From contig NC_061806.1 of the NCBI RefSeq assembly GCF_021462225.1, forward strand, positions 2,971,234-3,035,233: DNA of 64,000 bases, written 5' to 3'. Each line of letters begins with the position of its first letter. The stretch's first letter is position 1. Below the pieces are notes generated by a model, which saw only the letters and a list, made by a program, of their open reading frames with translations, was not told the DNA's origin and did no database searches. Below, in pieces: positions 35,995-46,761 of the stretch. Position numbers and translations under genes: made by a program. The stretch is from Girardinichthys multiradiatus (taxonomy: Eukaryota; Chordata; Actinopteri; Cyprinodontiformes; Goodeidae).

Positions 35995-36500
35995 ACGGAT
36001 ATAGGGCTGTCACCAGGGCTGCTTTGAGACTTTCTGATCACTCTTGTTCACCTTATTCCAACCTATAGGTAGAAATCAAAAACTTCTCAACCTGTGGTTA
36101 GGACTGTCAGGAAGAGGACTAATGAGTCAAAGCAGTTGTTGCTTTGCACAGACTTGAATATTATCAAAGTTTTGGCCTATAATTTAAACCAATTAACTGA
36201 AGCCGTGCTTTCACACATACAGCAACAATAAACCATGGTTCACTTCAAATCTGCGCAAGAAGAAGGAAGAAGCTTACAGGGCTTTTGTCTCAGCCAGCGC
36301 AGAACCCCTGACCACCAACACCGCTGGTGTCCTGGTCACCTGCCTGAACTTTGTGCCTCCTCAGGCCGACATCCAGGTTGCCCACCTGAATTTGGTGCAT
36401 TATTAACACGACCTCCGCATCACCCGTATGAACTCAGTTATTTTTGGGTTTTGTTTCAATGCTTCCAACCACCGTGCTGCCTGCAACTGGGTTGTACTCC
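35995..36500 (+). mobile_element. L2/CR1-type LINE fragments, rearranged
   Basis: Frame-shifted plus readings recover LSDH near 36035, then LIPTYR-stop-KSKTSQPVVRTV and TNESK, the linker after the endonuclease. An NNKPWFTSNLRKKKEEAY-type block follows at about 36222-36275. Downstream, VPPQADIQVAHLN (36350-36390) resembles the endonuclease VYIPPQAN motif, which should lie upstream of the others. The order is therefore scrambled, or two fragments abut. Confidence 0.6.
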
Positions 36501-37280
36501 GAGAACCACAAACCCTGACAAAATTTTAAAACTTCAATTTTAGAAAGAACGTTCTTGCTTTCATGACTGTTATGAACAATTATCTAGCAGGTGGAGTATG
36601 CAGATCTCACTTCCACATAGCCATTTTTATACTGTTTGATGAGAAATCACAGAAATGCTACATCATGGAGCTAAAGTTTATCAAGGTACCGTTTTTCATT
36701 TCTGATTTAGACTAAATTGGCCTATTTAAAAGAAACTTAATGTAGCAATATTTAATTTAAGAACATCTTTGTTTAATGTTGTCAATCTGTGACACCAAAA
36801 TATTTTAGGCAAGGAGTCACCCAGTTTGAACGTTGACACTACATGGTCAGAGGGAAAACCTTCCTATTGTATGAATTACTTTGTCAACATGGGACACTTC
36901 TACACAATGTCTTATAAAACACAACGGTCCCTAAATGGATGCTTAAACCTAATAAAATACATTGACAAATCAGGCACGTCTCTGCCTATGGTGTTCATAA
37001 TTGTCTAAAAATTTCATTGGTTAGGGATCCTGCTGCACTCCTTCAGTTCATTCATACAACAAAGGGTGAGGAGTTTGTGTTTCAGGACAAGGATCCAGTT
37101 TGAAGCATCCAGTTTAGAGGCATGATGCTCTCTTGTAAATATGTTGATCAAACATTAATCTGTATGTTCTGATGGTGTATTCTTTCACAGCTCCAACTAA
37201 TTCAGTTCAAAGTAGGTCGCTGCACAGACAGTTAGCACAGATCCAATTGTCTTGCTCTAATTAGAATCAGTAGTATTTTA
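36501..37280. other. Unassigned DNA
   Basis: AT-rich, with no recognised repeat or coding frame. Confidence 0.4.
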
Positions 37281-37372
37281 TCAGAATCAGAATCAGAATC
37301 AGAAAAGCTTTATTGCCAAGTACGTTTTTGGACATACAAGGAATTTGTTTTGGCTCAGTCGGTGCAATACAA
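37281..37372 (-). repeat. LINE 3' end with (TCTGAT)n-type tail
   Basis: On minus the sequence ends TACTTGGCAATAAAGCTTTT followed by repeated TCTGAT units. This is the usual 3' terminus of a 5'-truncated teleost LINE. Confidence 0.65.
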
Positions 37373-37715
37373 TATGTTAACTACAAGCAGCGAAACTGAG
37401 GAGGCTAACACTGAAAACTGAAGCATTTGATTGGTAACCTCTTGGCCCAATATTCCATCAGCACCAATAAATTTTGCATAGCCACATGACCTATTCAGAA
37501 GACTGCTGTTTTAGTGATTAGAATCGTGCTATGTAGGAGACACTCGGACACAGACAGACACGTATAAAGACACTTTCGGGAACTTACTGCAAGTGAGACC
37601 TTTACTCAGGCTTTATAGTGTATTCAAAATGTTTGGACTAGTCATCTGACTTAGAATCGAGTCAGACTTGAGTCACAAGTTTTATTACTTTAGGCTCGAC
37701 ACTTTCAGTAAAAAT

Positions 37716-37930
37716 TTAAATCCAGACAGAAGCAAGCGTTCCAGACCGATTCTTGATCTCAATCCTGGAGACACTGATGCCAGGGCTTCCAGCAGTTGCA
37801 TTGACATTACGTACGGGATGGCAGAGCTGCCATAAATGTGTGGCCAGTGTGTTGGCTGATTGACCGAGAGCAAAGAGCAACCCTGATGTCTTCCCTGAAG
37901 TCATATCAGAAGTATTTTTCCTTAGGAAAA
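37716..37930 (-). CDS. Weak candidate host exon or terminal exon
   Basis: On minus, the polypyrimidine-rich acceptor TTTGTTTTGTTTCATTACAG is followed by an open frame of about 70 codons (FLRKNTSDMTSGKTSGLLFA, later WQLCHPVRN) ending in a TAA. An internal GTACGT after CHP could be a donor in phase 0. That would suit the 41-bp candidate exon at 35.4 kb. The family is unknown and chance is a real alternative. Confidence 0.25.
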
Positions 37931-38879
37931 CTGTAATGAAACAAAACAAAGCAAAAGAAATCTATGCTTTATTGTACTGTTGAGAATTAAAATAATGTAA
38001 TTTCATGTTATTAGTTTAGTTTGCATGTGAGAACATTAAACTGAGATTTAACATGAGTGAGCCTTGGGGAGAGAGTCAGTAACAGCAGGGGTCAGGTTGA
38101 ATCAGAGGTTAGAAGGGTCTCGGCAGCTGCAAGCCGTAAAAGCTGGCTGTAGGGACAATAAAGCAATAAATGTCAACTTTTGGCCATGGTATAGATGCCA
38201 CAAGGGAGCTTGGCTGATTTACAACACCTGATGGAAAAAGGGAAGGCACAGTCAGTAAGCTTTGAAGTCCACAGTATAAAAGTGTACTGAAAACTTGTAA
38301 TGACAGAGACATCTGGGTAAAGACAGCCATGCTTTGCTGAAAATCCATCTCTCTCTCCGTAAAGGCCCTCATGTAAATTCTCTCTTCCTTATGTAAATTC
38401 TGTCTTCTTCATGTAATTTTCTTTCATTGTGTTATTTTGTATATTCATTTTGCATTAGAAATCATTGGACTTATTATCTTCCAAATTAAGCTTGCGTTAA
38501 TCTTAATTTCCTGCTCTTCATCTGTTCTTTCTCACGACATCCGGACTGGGAGAGGTTGAGGTCGCAAGAATATCAGTGATAGCATTATTTTACCTCAACA
38601 GCACTCATGGGAGATCTTTCTTTCTTTCTTCATTAGATACAAATTGACTTTTTAAATAAAATAATTTAATAATAATTAAATAATAATATTTTTGTGACAC
38701 TAGTGACCTTTAGCCTTTAGGCTCTTCTGTTAGACATACAACCTTGCCAAAACATACCTGACATGTCTTGCAATGCCTGTTCTTTTCTTGATGGTTAGCA
38801 CTGCAATCTGCTAACCTCGTGAAGACTTTTAATCCAGATGGTTGCAATAGATGCAATAAAAGCAGTGGAAATTTTATCA
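37931..38879. other. Unassigned DNA
   Basis: A second acceptor-like site on minus (TTCCCTTTTTCCATCAG near 38231-38247) precedes a 38-codon frame. I cannot support it as a gene. Confidence 0.3.
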
Positions 38880-40090
38880 ATAAGAGCTACAAAAACACAA
38901 CTTGTTATCATGTATCTTAGGTAGGCTCCACTGATTAGTCAAATAGTTTATAAAGACAGTGAAAACCTGTCTAAATGCAAATAGATCAGCAACATGCAAG
39001 GCAGAACTTTCTGCAGAGCTCCTCCTATGATTTGTCTGTTTCCATATCTTGTGGTCAGAAACCCGGATACCACATTTCTCCAGTATCTCTAGTAATATAA
39101 CATGGTGAACAGTGTTGAATGCTGTGCTGAGGTTCACAGTCTGTATGCCACTGAACATTGTTGTCTTGCAGCCCGGTGGAAAACGTAGCATTATTAGTGT
39201 TTTTGTTGATGATTTCAGAAAAGAAAGATTCCCTTGCATTCTTCAGTTGTAAATTATATTAACTTTGGCTTTTCCATGCTCCCTTTTTTTTACTTCTTAC
39301 TGGTGGAGCATTTCTCCACAAAGACTTCTTCTTACCAGACACAACCTTTACTTGAATAGGGGCAATGGAATTGATGCTGTTATTTACAGAGTTACAGAAG
39401 AGTAAGAGGAAGAGTAAACTTGGTTAAAGGTTTCAGATGTACGGTTCTTAAAAAGTGCAGTTTTATAATATCTTTTTGGATAATAGAGTCAATGTAAATT
39501 ACACTTTTAAAGAAAACAGAAAAGTGGTCAGATAGGGCGACATCAGTTACAAAGACCATGGAAATGTTCAGACCCTACCGATGATCAAGTCCAAAATATG
39601 TCCCCATTTGAGTGTTGGCTGTTTATCAGTGGATCTTACAGTTATTTTGTTGCTTCGGTCTTGGGTGTTGTCAACAAGGATTTTAAAACCTCCAAAAATG
39701 ATTAAACTCATAATCAACACATATCACAGACAGAATATCATTGAAATTGTTGCACTAGGTTTTGGAGGCCTGTAAATGTTCAGAAACATGGCTTGAGCAG
39801 GACGTGTTATCTGGACAGCCTGATATTCCAAAGACTGAAATTTTCCCTTTTACACTTTAGTGTATCATGTAACAAGGTGACCACCCCCCTCCCTCTTAAG
39901 CCCCCTCATCTCACTTAGCAAATTGTAATTAGGTGTTAACTGTATCAGTGTAGGTTTCTTACTGTTTTCACCTAACCACGTTTCTATTAAAAAACATATG
40001 AAGACTATGCTCAGTAATGAAGACATTGAATAAAAAAGATTTTCCTGACAAAGATCTAATGTTTAATAATGCCACTTTAAGTGACTAAGT
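38880..40090 (-). mobile_element. Degenerate LINE (endonuclease and RT pieces)
   Basis: On minus from 40090: an [18 protein letters not shown] endonuclease start, then PKPSATISM and GGFKILVDNTQDRSN (usual [10 protein letters not shown]), a block like KKKSLWRNAPPVRS near 39300, and finally a reverse transcriptase piece NLSTAFNTVHHVILLEILEK with GIRVSDHKIW (38.99-39.13 kb). Many stops and deletions make it an old copy of the jockey-superfamily type. Confidence 0.65.
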
Positions 40091-40195
40091 TGCAGGTAGT
40101 ATTTATGTGAAAAATTGTGTTTGACCAGAATACGTTTACTTGTTGTCTACTGTTTCTTATCTTATTAGTTTTTTTTTTTTTCTTGTACCTATTAG

Positions 40196-40353
40196 CAAAG
40201 GGATTTTACAGCACTGCCCTATCAGGGGCCCAGGTGTTTCCTGAAAATAATTACTGCTGGTGGTTTCATGGCCTGGACCCTGTGCATATCAGAATAATTC
40301 TGGAACAACCTGAACACAAAACCTTGATATGCAGAGGAGATTATGTACAGGAG
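40196..40353 (+). CDS. Candidate host exon encoding part of a CUB-like domain
   Basis: A long pyrimidine tract and acceptor (TTTTTTTCTTGTACCTATTAG) lead into 158 bp that end at a consensus donor GTGAGT (40354-40359). The frame (two bases, then 52 codons) is open throughout: GFYSTALSGAQVFPENNYC, WWFHGLDPVHIRIILEQ, LICRGDYVQE. The pattern F-P-x-N-x-x-C-x-W, then I-R-I-I-L, then C-x-x-D-Y-V is that of a CUB domain, an extracellular beta-sandwich with paired cysteines. No neighbouring exon is visible, presumably because flanking introns are filled with transposons. The gene could be a CUB-containing receptor or protease; I cannot name it. Confidence 0.5.
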
Positions 40354-40379
40354 GTGAGTGGCTTGGTGACTTTTGGTAG

Positions 40380-40480
40380 ATACTGGTTTAGTGCTAGGGG
40401 TTAGATGATGATAGGTTAGATGATGATAGGGGAAATGTGGGAATTGGGGGTAGTATGAGTTGGATTAGGGTTAGGGTTCA
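40380..40480 (+). repeat. Short direct duplication
   Basis: GTTAGATGATGATAG is repeated in tandem at about 40402-40430, just inside the putative intron. Confidence 0.7.
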
Positions 40481-40599
40481 CACTTCCCACTTCTCTTGAC
40501 ACTCTGGAGTTAGCTGCACCATAGGTCTCCTTTGCAGTTACTTTGATGAACAAGAAAACTATGACTCTAACTATTTACAACTAACTATTTACAACGATG

Positions 40600-41000
40600 T
40601 CTCTGCTTGCTGTGTTTGTACAAAAACCAAAAAAATTCTGATACTTATTCTTCTGGTCTTCTCGAGCCTCTCGCCATCCCAAGTTGGCCTTGGTGCCACA
40701 TTGCCTTAGATTTTGTTACTGGTCATCTCCTTCCCAAAAATAAATCTGTTATTCTTTCTATCATTGACCAGTTATCCAAAGCCTGCCATTTGGGTGCCCT
40801 TTCCAAACTTTCTACTGCTGCTGAAACCGCGTCCTCGTTTATCACATTTTTCAACCTCACAGCATCCCTACAGAAACACTCTCTGATCGCGGCCCCCAGT
40901 TCATCTCTCAAGTCTGGAGAGATTTCTGTTCCACCTTAGGCACCAAGCCCCAACTTTTTTCCGTCTATAATCCCCAAACGAATGGCAATGCAAAGGCCTG
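40600..41000 (+). mobile_element. Ty3/gypsy integrase fragment
   Basis: A plus reading (with one frameshift near 40880) gives LEPLAIPSWPWCHIALDFVT, then SVILSIIDQLSKACHLGAL, then in the next frame SDRGPQFISQVWRDFCSTLG and YNPQTNGNA. These are the integrase core landmarks of gypsy elements: the first Asp in LDFVT, the second in SDRGPQF, while the Glu after the QTNG region is absent. A CVCTKTK stretch before it may be the end of the zinc-binding domain. No LTR is seen. Confidence 0.8.
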
Positions 41001-41559
41001 ATCTAGGAATTGGAAAACACTCTTTGGTGTGTGTGCTCCACCAACCTGGCGCCCTAGAGTGCCACGGCATTTAACACAGTTTGGCAGCTAGAGTGAAACC
41101 AGGAGCTATGCCCCTCTGTATCTGATGACAGACACATTTCTGATAAACAAAGCTGAGAACTGAACAGCAGTGGATGGATGGATAACACAACGCTGACGCT
41201 TGGGAGTACAAGGTTTACCACAGCTGTTGGACAAAGTGATGTGAAATAACACAGACTTATGATCAGTCCAATGTGTGGCCATATATGCCCCTTTTCCACT
41301 GGCACAGCTCCACTCCACTCAGTCTCTCTCTACTCGACACAGAACCTGTTGTGTTTCCATTGACACACTGACAGCTGCAGCTATGGCTTGAAGCCCCGCA
41401 TGCAGTAATCAGTGTAGTGCGCTGTGCAACTATTAATGTTATTGTGTGGCATTGTCAAATTAACGTAATCTGGGTGAAACGTTAAAAAAATAAATAATAA
41501 CTAAATAAAAAATAATAACAAATAAACTAATGCTTTTATTGTTGTATATGCAAGAATGT
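41001..41559. other. Unassigned DNA
   Basis: No recognised gene. AT-rich from 41450. Confidence 0.35.
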
Positions 41560-42225
41560 CTTATATGTGTTTTTTTTTCATGTATAAAATGATAGACTGG
41601 GAATATATGCCAGAACTTTACTTCCTTTCCCTTCAATTCCTGACGATAAATCACATTATTTAATCATCGGTGGAGATTTAAATTTTGTACGAGACCTTGC
41701 CTTATACAGAGCTGCCTCTAAATCATACTGCATTAATAAATCAGGTAAAATATTAACTTCCTCTACCAAAGAGTTGGGTTTGTCAGCCCCATGGAGGTCT
41801 AAGTTCCCGAATAAAACTACTACTCTTTTTTTTCACATGTCCACCACCCCTACTTTCACATAGACTTCTTTCTCCTGGATAACAGTCTACGTGGTAATAC
41901 ACACTCAAGTGAGTATCATTGTATTGTGGTTTAAGACCACACACCCACTTAACTAAACACAGACAGCTGCCACATCTTAAAATCATGGTGATTTAAGTTA
42001 CATTTACTATACAACGACTTTCTAATAGACTTTTTAGAATCAAACATCATACACATATCATTTGAAATAAATGACACACTGAATGTGTCAAGCTTACTTG
42101 AGAGGCCAAATCTCTTATACCATACATCTCAGGAAAAAGACTGTCCAGACAAGCAGAATTATCACATTAACACCTGGAAATTGACAACAAGTATTCCAAC
42201 ATCGGAAAAGGAATTTTTAATTTGA
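41560..42225 (+). mobile_element. L1-type LINE ORF2 endonuclease fragment
   Basis: Plus readings give HYLIIGGDLNFVRDLALYR (the usual GGDFN..LD...DR), then LGLSAPWRSKFPNKTT with the DPWR-like motif, TCPPP...HRLL, and downstream LNDFLIDFLESN with EINDTLNVSS and LERPNLLYHTSQEKD, typical of the segment after the L1 endonuclease. Frames shift several times. The reverse transcriptase core that should follow is missing. Confidence 0.7.
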
Positions 42226-42239
42226 GGTAGTGAAGAGTA

Positions 42240-42890
42240 GAGCTGGATGATATGGCCCAAACATAATATCATGATAAATTTAATGATATAACAGAATACA
42301 AAAAGAAAATGGTTGTTATTAATAACAACGTTGTCATTATTAACACGTTGCTTTGAAATATTTTATTTAAACTAAAATAATATATTACACAGGCAACTTT
42401 TAGTGGAATAACTTTATTAAAGTATTCAGCTTTAAAGTATAAAAAAAATTATTCTCAGTTTTTTGGATTGAAAAAGTCTTTATATAACATAAAGAGTATA
42501 ACAAACTAAAATTTACCACAAAATCTAAAGTGCAATTTACATATAATATACATAGAAAAAAATCATTTCAACATAAATGTAATAATCAACAAATATTTGT
42601 TGCCTTTAAAGGAGGTATAACTTCCAAAACATCCAACAAATGCTGAAAATAATTGAAATACTGCCTGAAAAAACAATCACTGGCATAATTCAGCCATCTA
42701 GCTGGTTATCACCACTTGTCACAGTTTCAGGCTCTTATTTGAAAACACAAACCCATTCACTGAAGCAGAGTTCAATGCGGACCTGTTACAGGTAACAACG
42801 TTCCCTCCTGTGCTGAACAACCTTTCACCCCACACCTTGCTTGGTAAAGTAGTGGAATACTTATCAATGGCCGGCAAGGTTAACCCCATT
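42240..42890 (-). mobile_element. hAT transposon remnant (C-terminal end)
   Basis: On minus near 42720-42870 a reading SKVWGERLFSTGGNVVTCNR, then LNSASVNGFVFSNKSLK, is the hAT C-terminal dimerisation motif. The far end at about 42245 has GCTGGATGATATGGCCC, resembling hAT TIR sequence. It sits between two parts of an L1-type LINE. Confidence 0.7.
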
Positions 42891-42897
42891 TAGATGT

Positions 42898-44225
42898 CAT
42901 GCCTAAATTCCTCTACATGTTCCAGCACATTTCTGTTTTTATCTCAAAGAAGTTCTTCTCTAAGCTGCATAGAGCTATATATATAAATGTCTATGGGCAT
43001 ACATGCATAAAGAAAAGGATATTGCAAATCCAAAAGGCCTGGTCCTCCCTAGGTTTTTGCAGCACTACTGGGGAGCCAATGTACATAAAATGTTGTATTA
43101 GACTGATAATCCTACCACACACCAGCCTGCCCGGGCCAATACAAAAGTTTTCTTGACTCAAATCTCACTGCATACATGGCTATGCACTTTTTTCCCTCCA
43201 CTTTCCAACCACTGAAGTCAGCAACAATCTAGTAGTCAAACAATTACTAGAGATCTGGTTACAATTTAGGAAACACTTTGGTCTACAAGGCCCCTCCACT
43301 CATACCCCAATATTATGCAACTATTGTTTTAAACCACCATGTTTTTCAATTATGGTATGAAAATGGTATGACATCTATTAGCGACCTCTACGATTAAGGT
43401 GTCTTCATGTCATTTAATGACCTATTACACAAATGTAATCTTCCCCATCTCAGCTCCTCCACTTCCTTCAAATCAGACATTTCGTGCAGAAAACCTTTTC
43501 TTATTTCCTATACACTCCCCCTCAGACTTTGTTAGACAACCTTCTCAAGATAAACTCCAACCAGAAAGGGAATATCTCCCAAACTGAAGATAGTTAGTCC
43601 ATAACTCATTTATTTGTGCCTGACGTGGGCGGATTCAATGTAAACTCAGAACACACATAACGTACTACACCAACCACAGACTGTCTAAAATCTTTCCCAA
43701 TGTAGCTGATACCTGTAATAGATGCAGACAATTACTGTTTCCACCTCCACTGATATCATGCACGTGTTTTGGTTGTGTCCAAACCTTGCAGACCTCTGGT
43801 CTAAAATATTTAATACTGTTTGCATAACTTATATCTTTATGGCCAATCCAAACCCACTCTCTGCCCTTTTCTACCTTCCAAATACTGAAACCCTAACCAC
43901 CATGATCTTTAGCACCCTGCTGACGAGGCACAAAATTTTGCTGCAATGGAAAGGCTAAGATCCTCCCTGAAAGACTGCTTGAAACTGCACTTTGAGTGCC
44001 TTGTTGCTGAAAAGCGCTTTATAAATAAACTTGACTTGAAAAATCTGACAATATTTGGAACCTCCTACTGCATGCCTCCTCCATTAGAGACTCCATAGAT
44101 ATTGCAGAAGAGGCTGATACCTGAGAGCCGCCAGTACAGAACACAGTTAAATCATATATCTCCAGAATATGCTTGCATAAATCCCTCCTTTTTCATTCTC
44201 CCCTACACCAGGGAACAGGCTGGGC
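42898..44225 (+). mobile_element. L1-type LINE ORF2 C-terminal part
   Basis: Plus readings give MPKFLYMFQHISVFISKKFF (the usual PKFLYLFQ.IP), then KKRILQIQKAWSSLGF, and later HVFWLCPNLADLWSKIF and FSTLLTRHKILLQWK, the L1-like C-terminal zinc-knuckle and helix. The matching endonuclease fragment lies at 41.56-42.23 kb. An inserted tail-like segment occupies about 43953-44040. Confidence 0.75.
43953..44040 (+). repeat. LINE/SINE 3' tail inserted in the L1 copy
   Basis: CTGAAAAGCGCTTTATAAAT followed by AAACTTGACTTGA is the usual terminal sequence of teleost LINE/SINE 3' ends. The surrounding L1 frame is interrupted here. Confidence 0.5.
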
Positions 44226-44819
44226 TAAGTGAAAAATAGAAAATATATATATATCTTTGTATTGGTCAAGAGCACCAATGGGAAGAGATGAATGCATCTG
44301 TTTTTTCAAAATAACATGTTTTGTGTTGTGATAGACAATAACATTCAATTAAATAAATTACATTAATTCTTTATCTGCAGCATGGTACTAAATGACCTGC
44401 TAACAGTACCAGTACATGGCATGGTGGTTGTGGATCGCTGCCCAATAAGATTTCTGTCTTACAGCTAATCAAAACAAGATGTTTATGATTAGAATATTAC
44501 ATCAGACCAATAAAAAACGTACTTTGTGTAATGCCTGCTTAAAGGTCGTTATTTTAGAAAGGTGCTTTAATCTGACAAACGGCGCTCATCTAAAAACACA
44601 TTCTATTTATTGAATATGACAGTATCATTATCCTATCATTATCCTTTGAACAATTAAGGGCAACTTTGTTTTGACGTATCACATTACATTGGAGTACAAT
44701 TGTTTGCTTTTGTGTTACTTTTTTCAAAAGGGACATTAGAACTTACAACACAAAATACAAAAATACAGGTATTAACTGAATTGTGAAAGCTTATCGACAA
44801 ACAGAAAAACAGTCTGTTT
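44226..44819. other. Unassigned AT-rich DNA
   Basis: A short TA run lies near 44244-44255. Nothing else was recognised. Confidence 0.4.
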
Positions 44820-45585
44820 TCAATTCAGTTTTTTCAATTCAGTTTTATTTATATAGCGCCAATTCACAACACATGTTGTCTCAAGGTTCTTCACAACAGT
44901 CAGGTACATACATTCCAATGAATCCTAACAATTGAACAGTTCAGTCAGAGTTAGCTTTTTATTCAAATTGGATAAAAAGTTTTTCTATCTAAGGAAACCC
45001 AGCAGATTGCATCCAGTCAGTGACTTGCAGCATTCACTCCTCCTGGATGAGCATGTAGAGACAGTGGACAGTCACTGGTGTTGACTTTGCAGCAATCCCT
45101 CATACTGAGCATGCATGTAGCGACAGTGGAGAGGAAAAACTCCCTTTTAACAGGAAGAAACCTCCAGCAGAACCAGGCTCAGTGTGAGCGGCCATCTGCC
45201 ACGACCGACTGGGGGTTTGAGAGAACAGAGCAGAGACACAAAGAGAACAAAGAAGCACTGATCCAGGAGTCCTTTCTATGGGAAGGAAAAGTAAATGTTA
45301 ATGGATGTAGCTCCTTTAGTCGTTTAACCTAGAAAGAAAGAACAGATAAACTCTGAGCCAGTTTTCAAGGTTAGAGTCTGAAAGAGAGCACATAGAGTTA
45401 GTTACAGTTAAGCTCAGTCAATTTCCATGTCTAGGAGAGAGAAACGGTTAAACATTAAAGACAGGGCCATGTGGATCATCGGTAGAGGGTGAGCATTAAG
45501 TTGTTGCCAGCAGAAGCTCGGATGAGTCCCCTCTCCAGAAAGGTGTCATAGGTAGACACAGAGCCAGGCCAGATGTAGCTTCTAG

Positions 45586-45800
45586 GAAGAGAAAAGAGAG
45601 AACAAAGTTAAAAGCTGAAATAACAGCAGATAATGCAAAATTGGAGAGTAGTGTGAGAATGTAGCGAAGAGGGTGAAAGTGGTCATCATATCCTCCAGCA
45701 GTCTAAGCCTATAGCAGCATAACTACACAGATAGTTTCAGTACAGATTATTTAGTTAAATGGCGCTTATTTACAACAATGTCGTCTCAAGGCACCTCACA
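45586..45800 (-). repeat. 3' UTR segment duplicated (unit A)
   Basis: Closely matches 46108-46325, including GATAATGCAAAATTGGAGAG or its near-copy and ATAGCAGCATAACTACACAG. The two units flank a LINE fragment. Confidence 0.8.
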
Positions 45801-45829
45801 AAGGGTCCTTCTTACATTAGTTTTTGTGA

Positions 45830-46080
45830 GAATATGTGTGTGCAGACCAGGACCTTTTGTACATACAACAACAGCAAACCATGGTTCACCTTTCATCTGA
45901 AGAAGCTGCGTCAGACCAAGGTAGAGGCTGTAAGGACCAGGGGACAAGGTCCTGTAGAAGCACGCCAGGGATAAACTGACCAAGGAGATCAAGGCAGCTA
46001 AGAGAAGCTACAGCAAGAAGCTGAAAAGCAGCTTTCCAGCAGATGACCCAACATCAATCCCACCAACCCTCCTTGTTCCA
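45830..46080 (+). mobile_element. L2/CR1-type LINE fragment between duplicated units
   Basis: A plus reading gives FCTYNNSKPWFTFHLKKLRQ, the linker after the endonuclease, then KLTKEIKAAKRSYSKKLKSS. It is in the opposite orientation to the host LINE and lies between the two copies of a ~215 bp segment. Confidence 0.65.
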
Positions 46081-46107
46081 CTCAGTTGTGGCCTGTCCGC
46101 TGGACAG

Positions 46108-46325
46108 GAAGAGAGAAGAGAGAACAAAGGTAAAAGCTGAAATAACAGCAAATAATGCAAAATTGGAGAGTACTGTGAGAATGTAGCGAAGAGGGTGAAA
46201 GTGGTCATTACGTCCTCCAGCAGCCTAAGCCTATAGCAGCATAACTACACAGATAGTTTCAGTTCAGATTATTTAGTTAAACGGCGCTTATTTACTCTCA
46301 AGTCTCAAGGCACCCCACAAAGTGT
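46108..46325 (-). repeat. 3' UTR segment duplicated (unit B)
   Basis: Partner of the unit at 45586-45800, diverged at scattered positions. Confidence 0.8.
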
Positions 46326-46500
46326 CTCACTGATGGTCATTGTTATACTAAAAACCACAAGGATTAGGATACATCTCTCTGTCAGACTGATTATAACCAT
46401 TGGAAAAGAGAAGGGGTCATACAGGTAGCATAACTGAGCCGGTCTAGGCTAAACTTGACTCCCCCTTACTCCAACCAACAGGGAGGGAGCCTAAGCCACT

Positions 46501-46761
46501 CTAACTATAAGCTTTATCAAAAAGGAATGTTTCAAGCCTAGCCTTAAAAGTAGACAGGGTGTCTGCCTCACGGACTAAAACTGGGAGCTGGTTCCACAGG
46601 AGAGGAGCCTGATAACTAAAGGATCTGCCTCCCATTCTACTTCTAGAGACTCTAGGAACCACCAGTAAACCTGCAGTCTGAGAACAAAGTGCTCTGTTAG
46701 GAACATATGGACCAATCAGATCTCTGATGTATGATGGAGCTAGATCATTAAGGGCTTTATA
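46501..46761 (-). pseudogene. LINE ORF2 C-terminus (3' piece)
   Basis: Minus reading ALNDLAPSYIRDLIGPYVPN continues through SRSRMGGRSFSYQAPLLWNQ and READTLSTFKARLETFLFDK to AYS and a TAG (complement of 46501-46503). This is the intact end of the ORF2 that starts at 52353 and is separated from the main part by the Tc1 insertion at the TA 46760-46761. Confidence 0.85.

Noticed and set aside
38109..38372. An 87-codon minus frame with a good internal acceptor (CCTTCCCTTTTTCCATCAG).
   Set aside because: The frame starts upstream of the acceptor, ends in a stop 38 codons after it, and shows no family motif; could be repeat-derived.
40468..40482. Telomere-like TTAGGGTTAGGG.
   Set aside because: Only two units; not meaningful as an interstitial telomeric tract.
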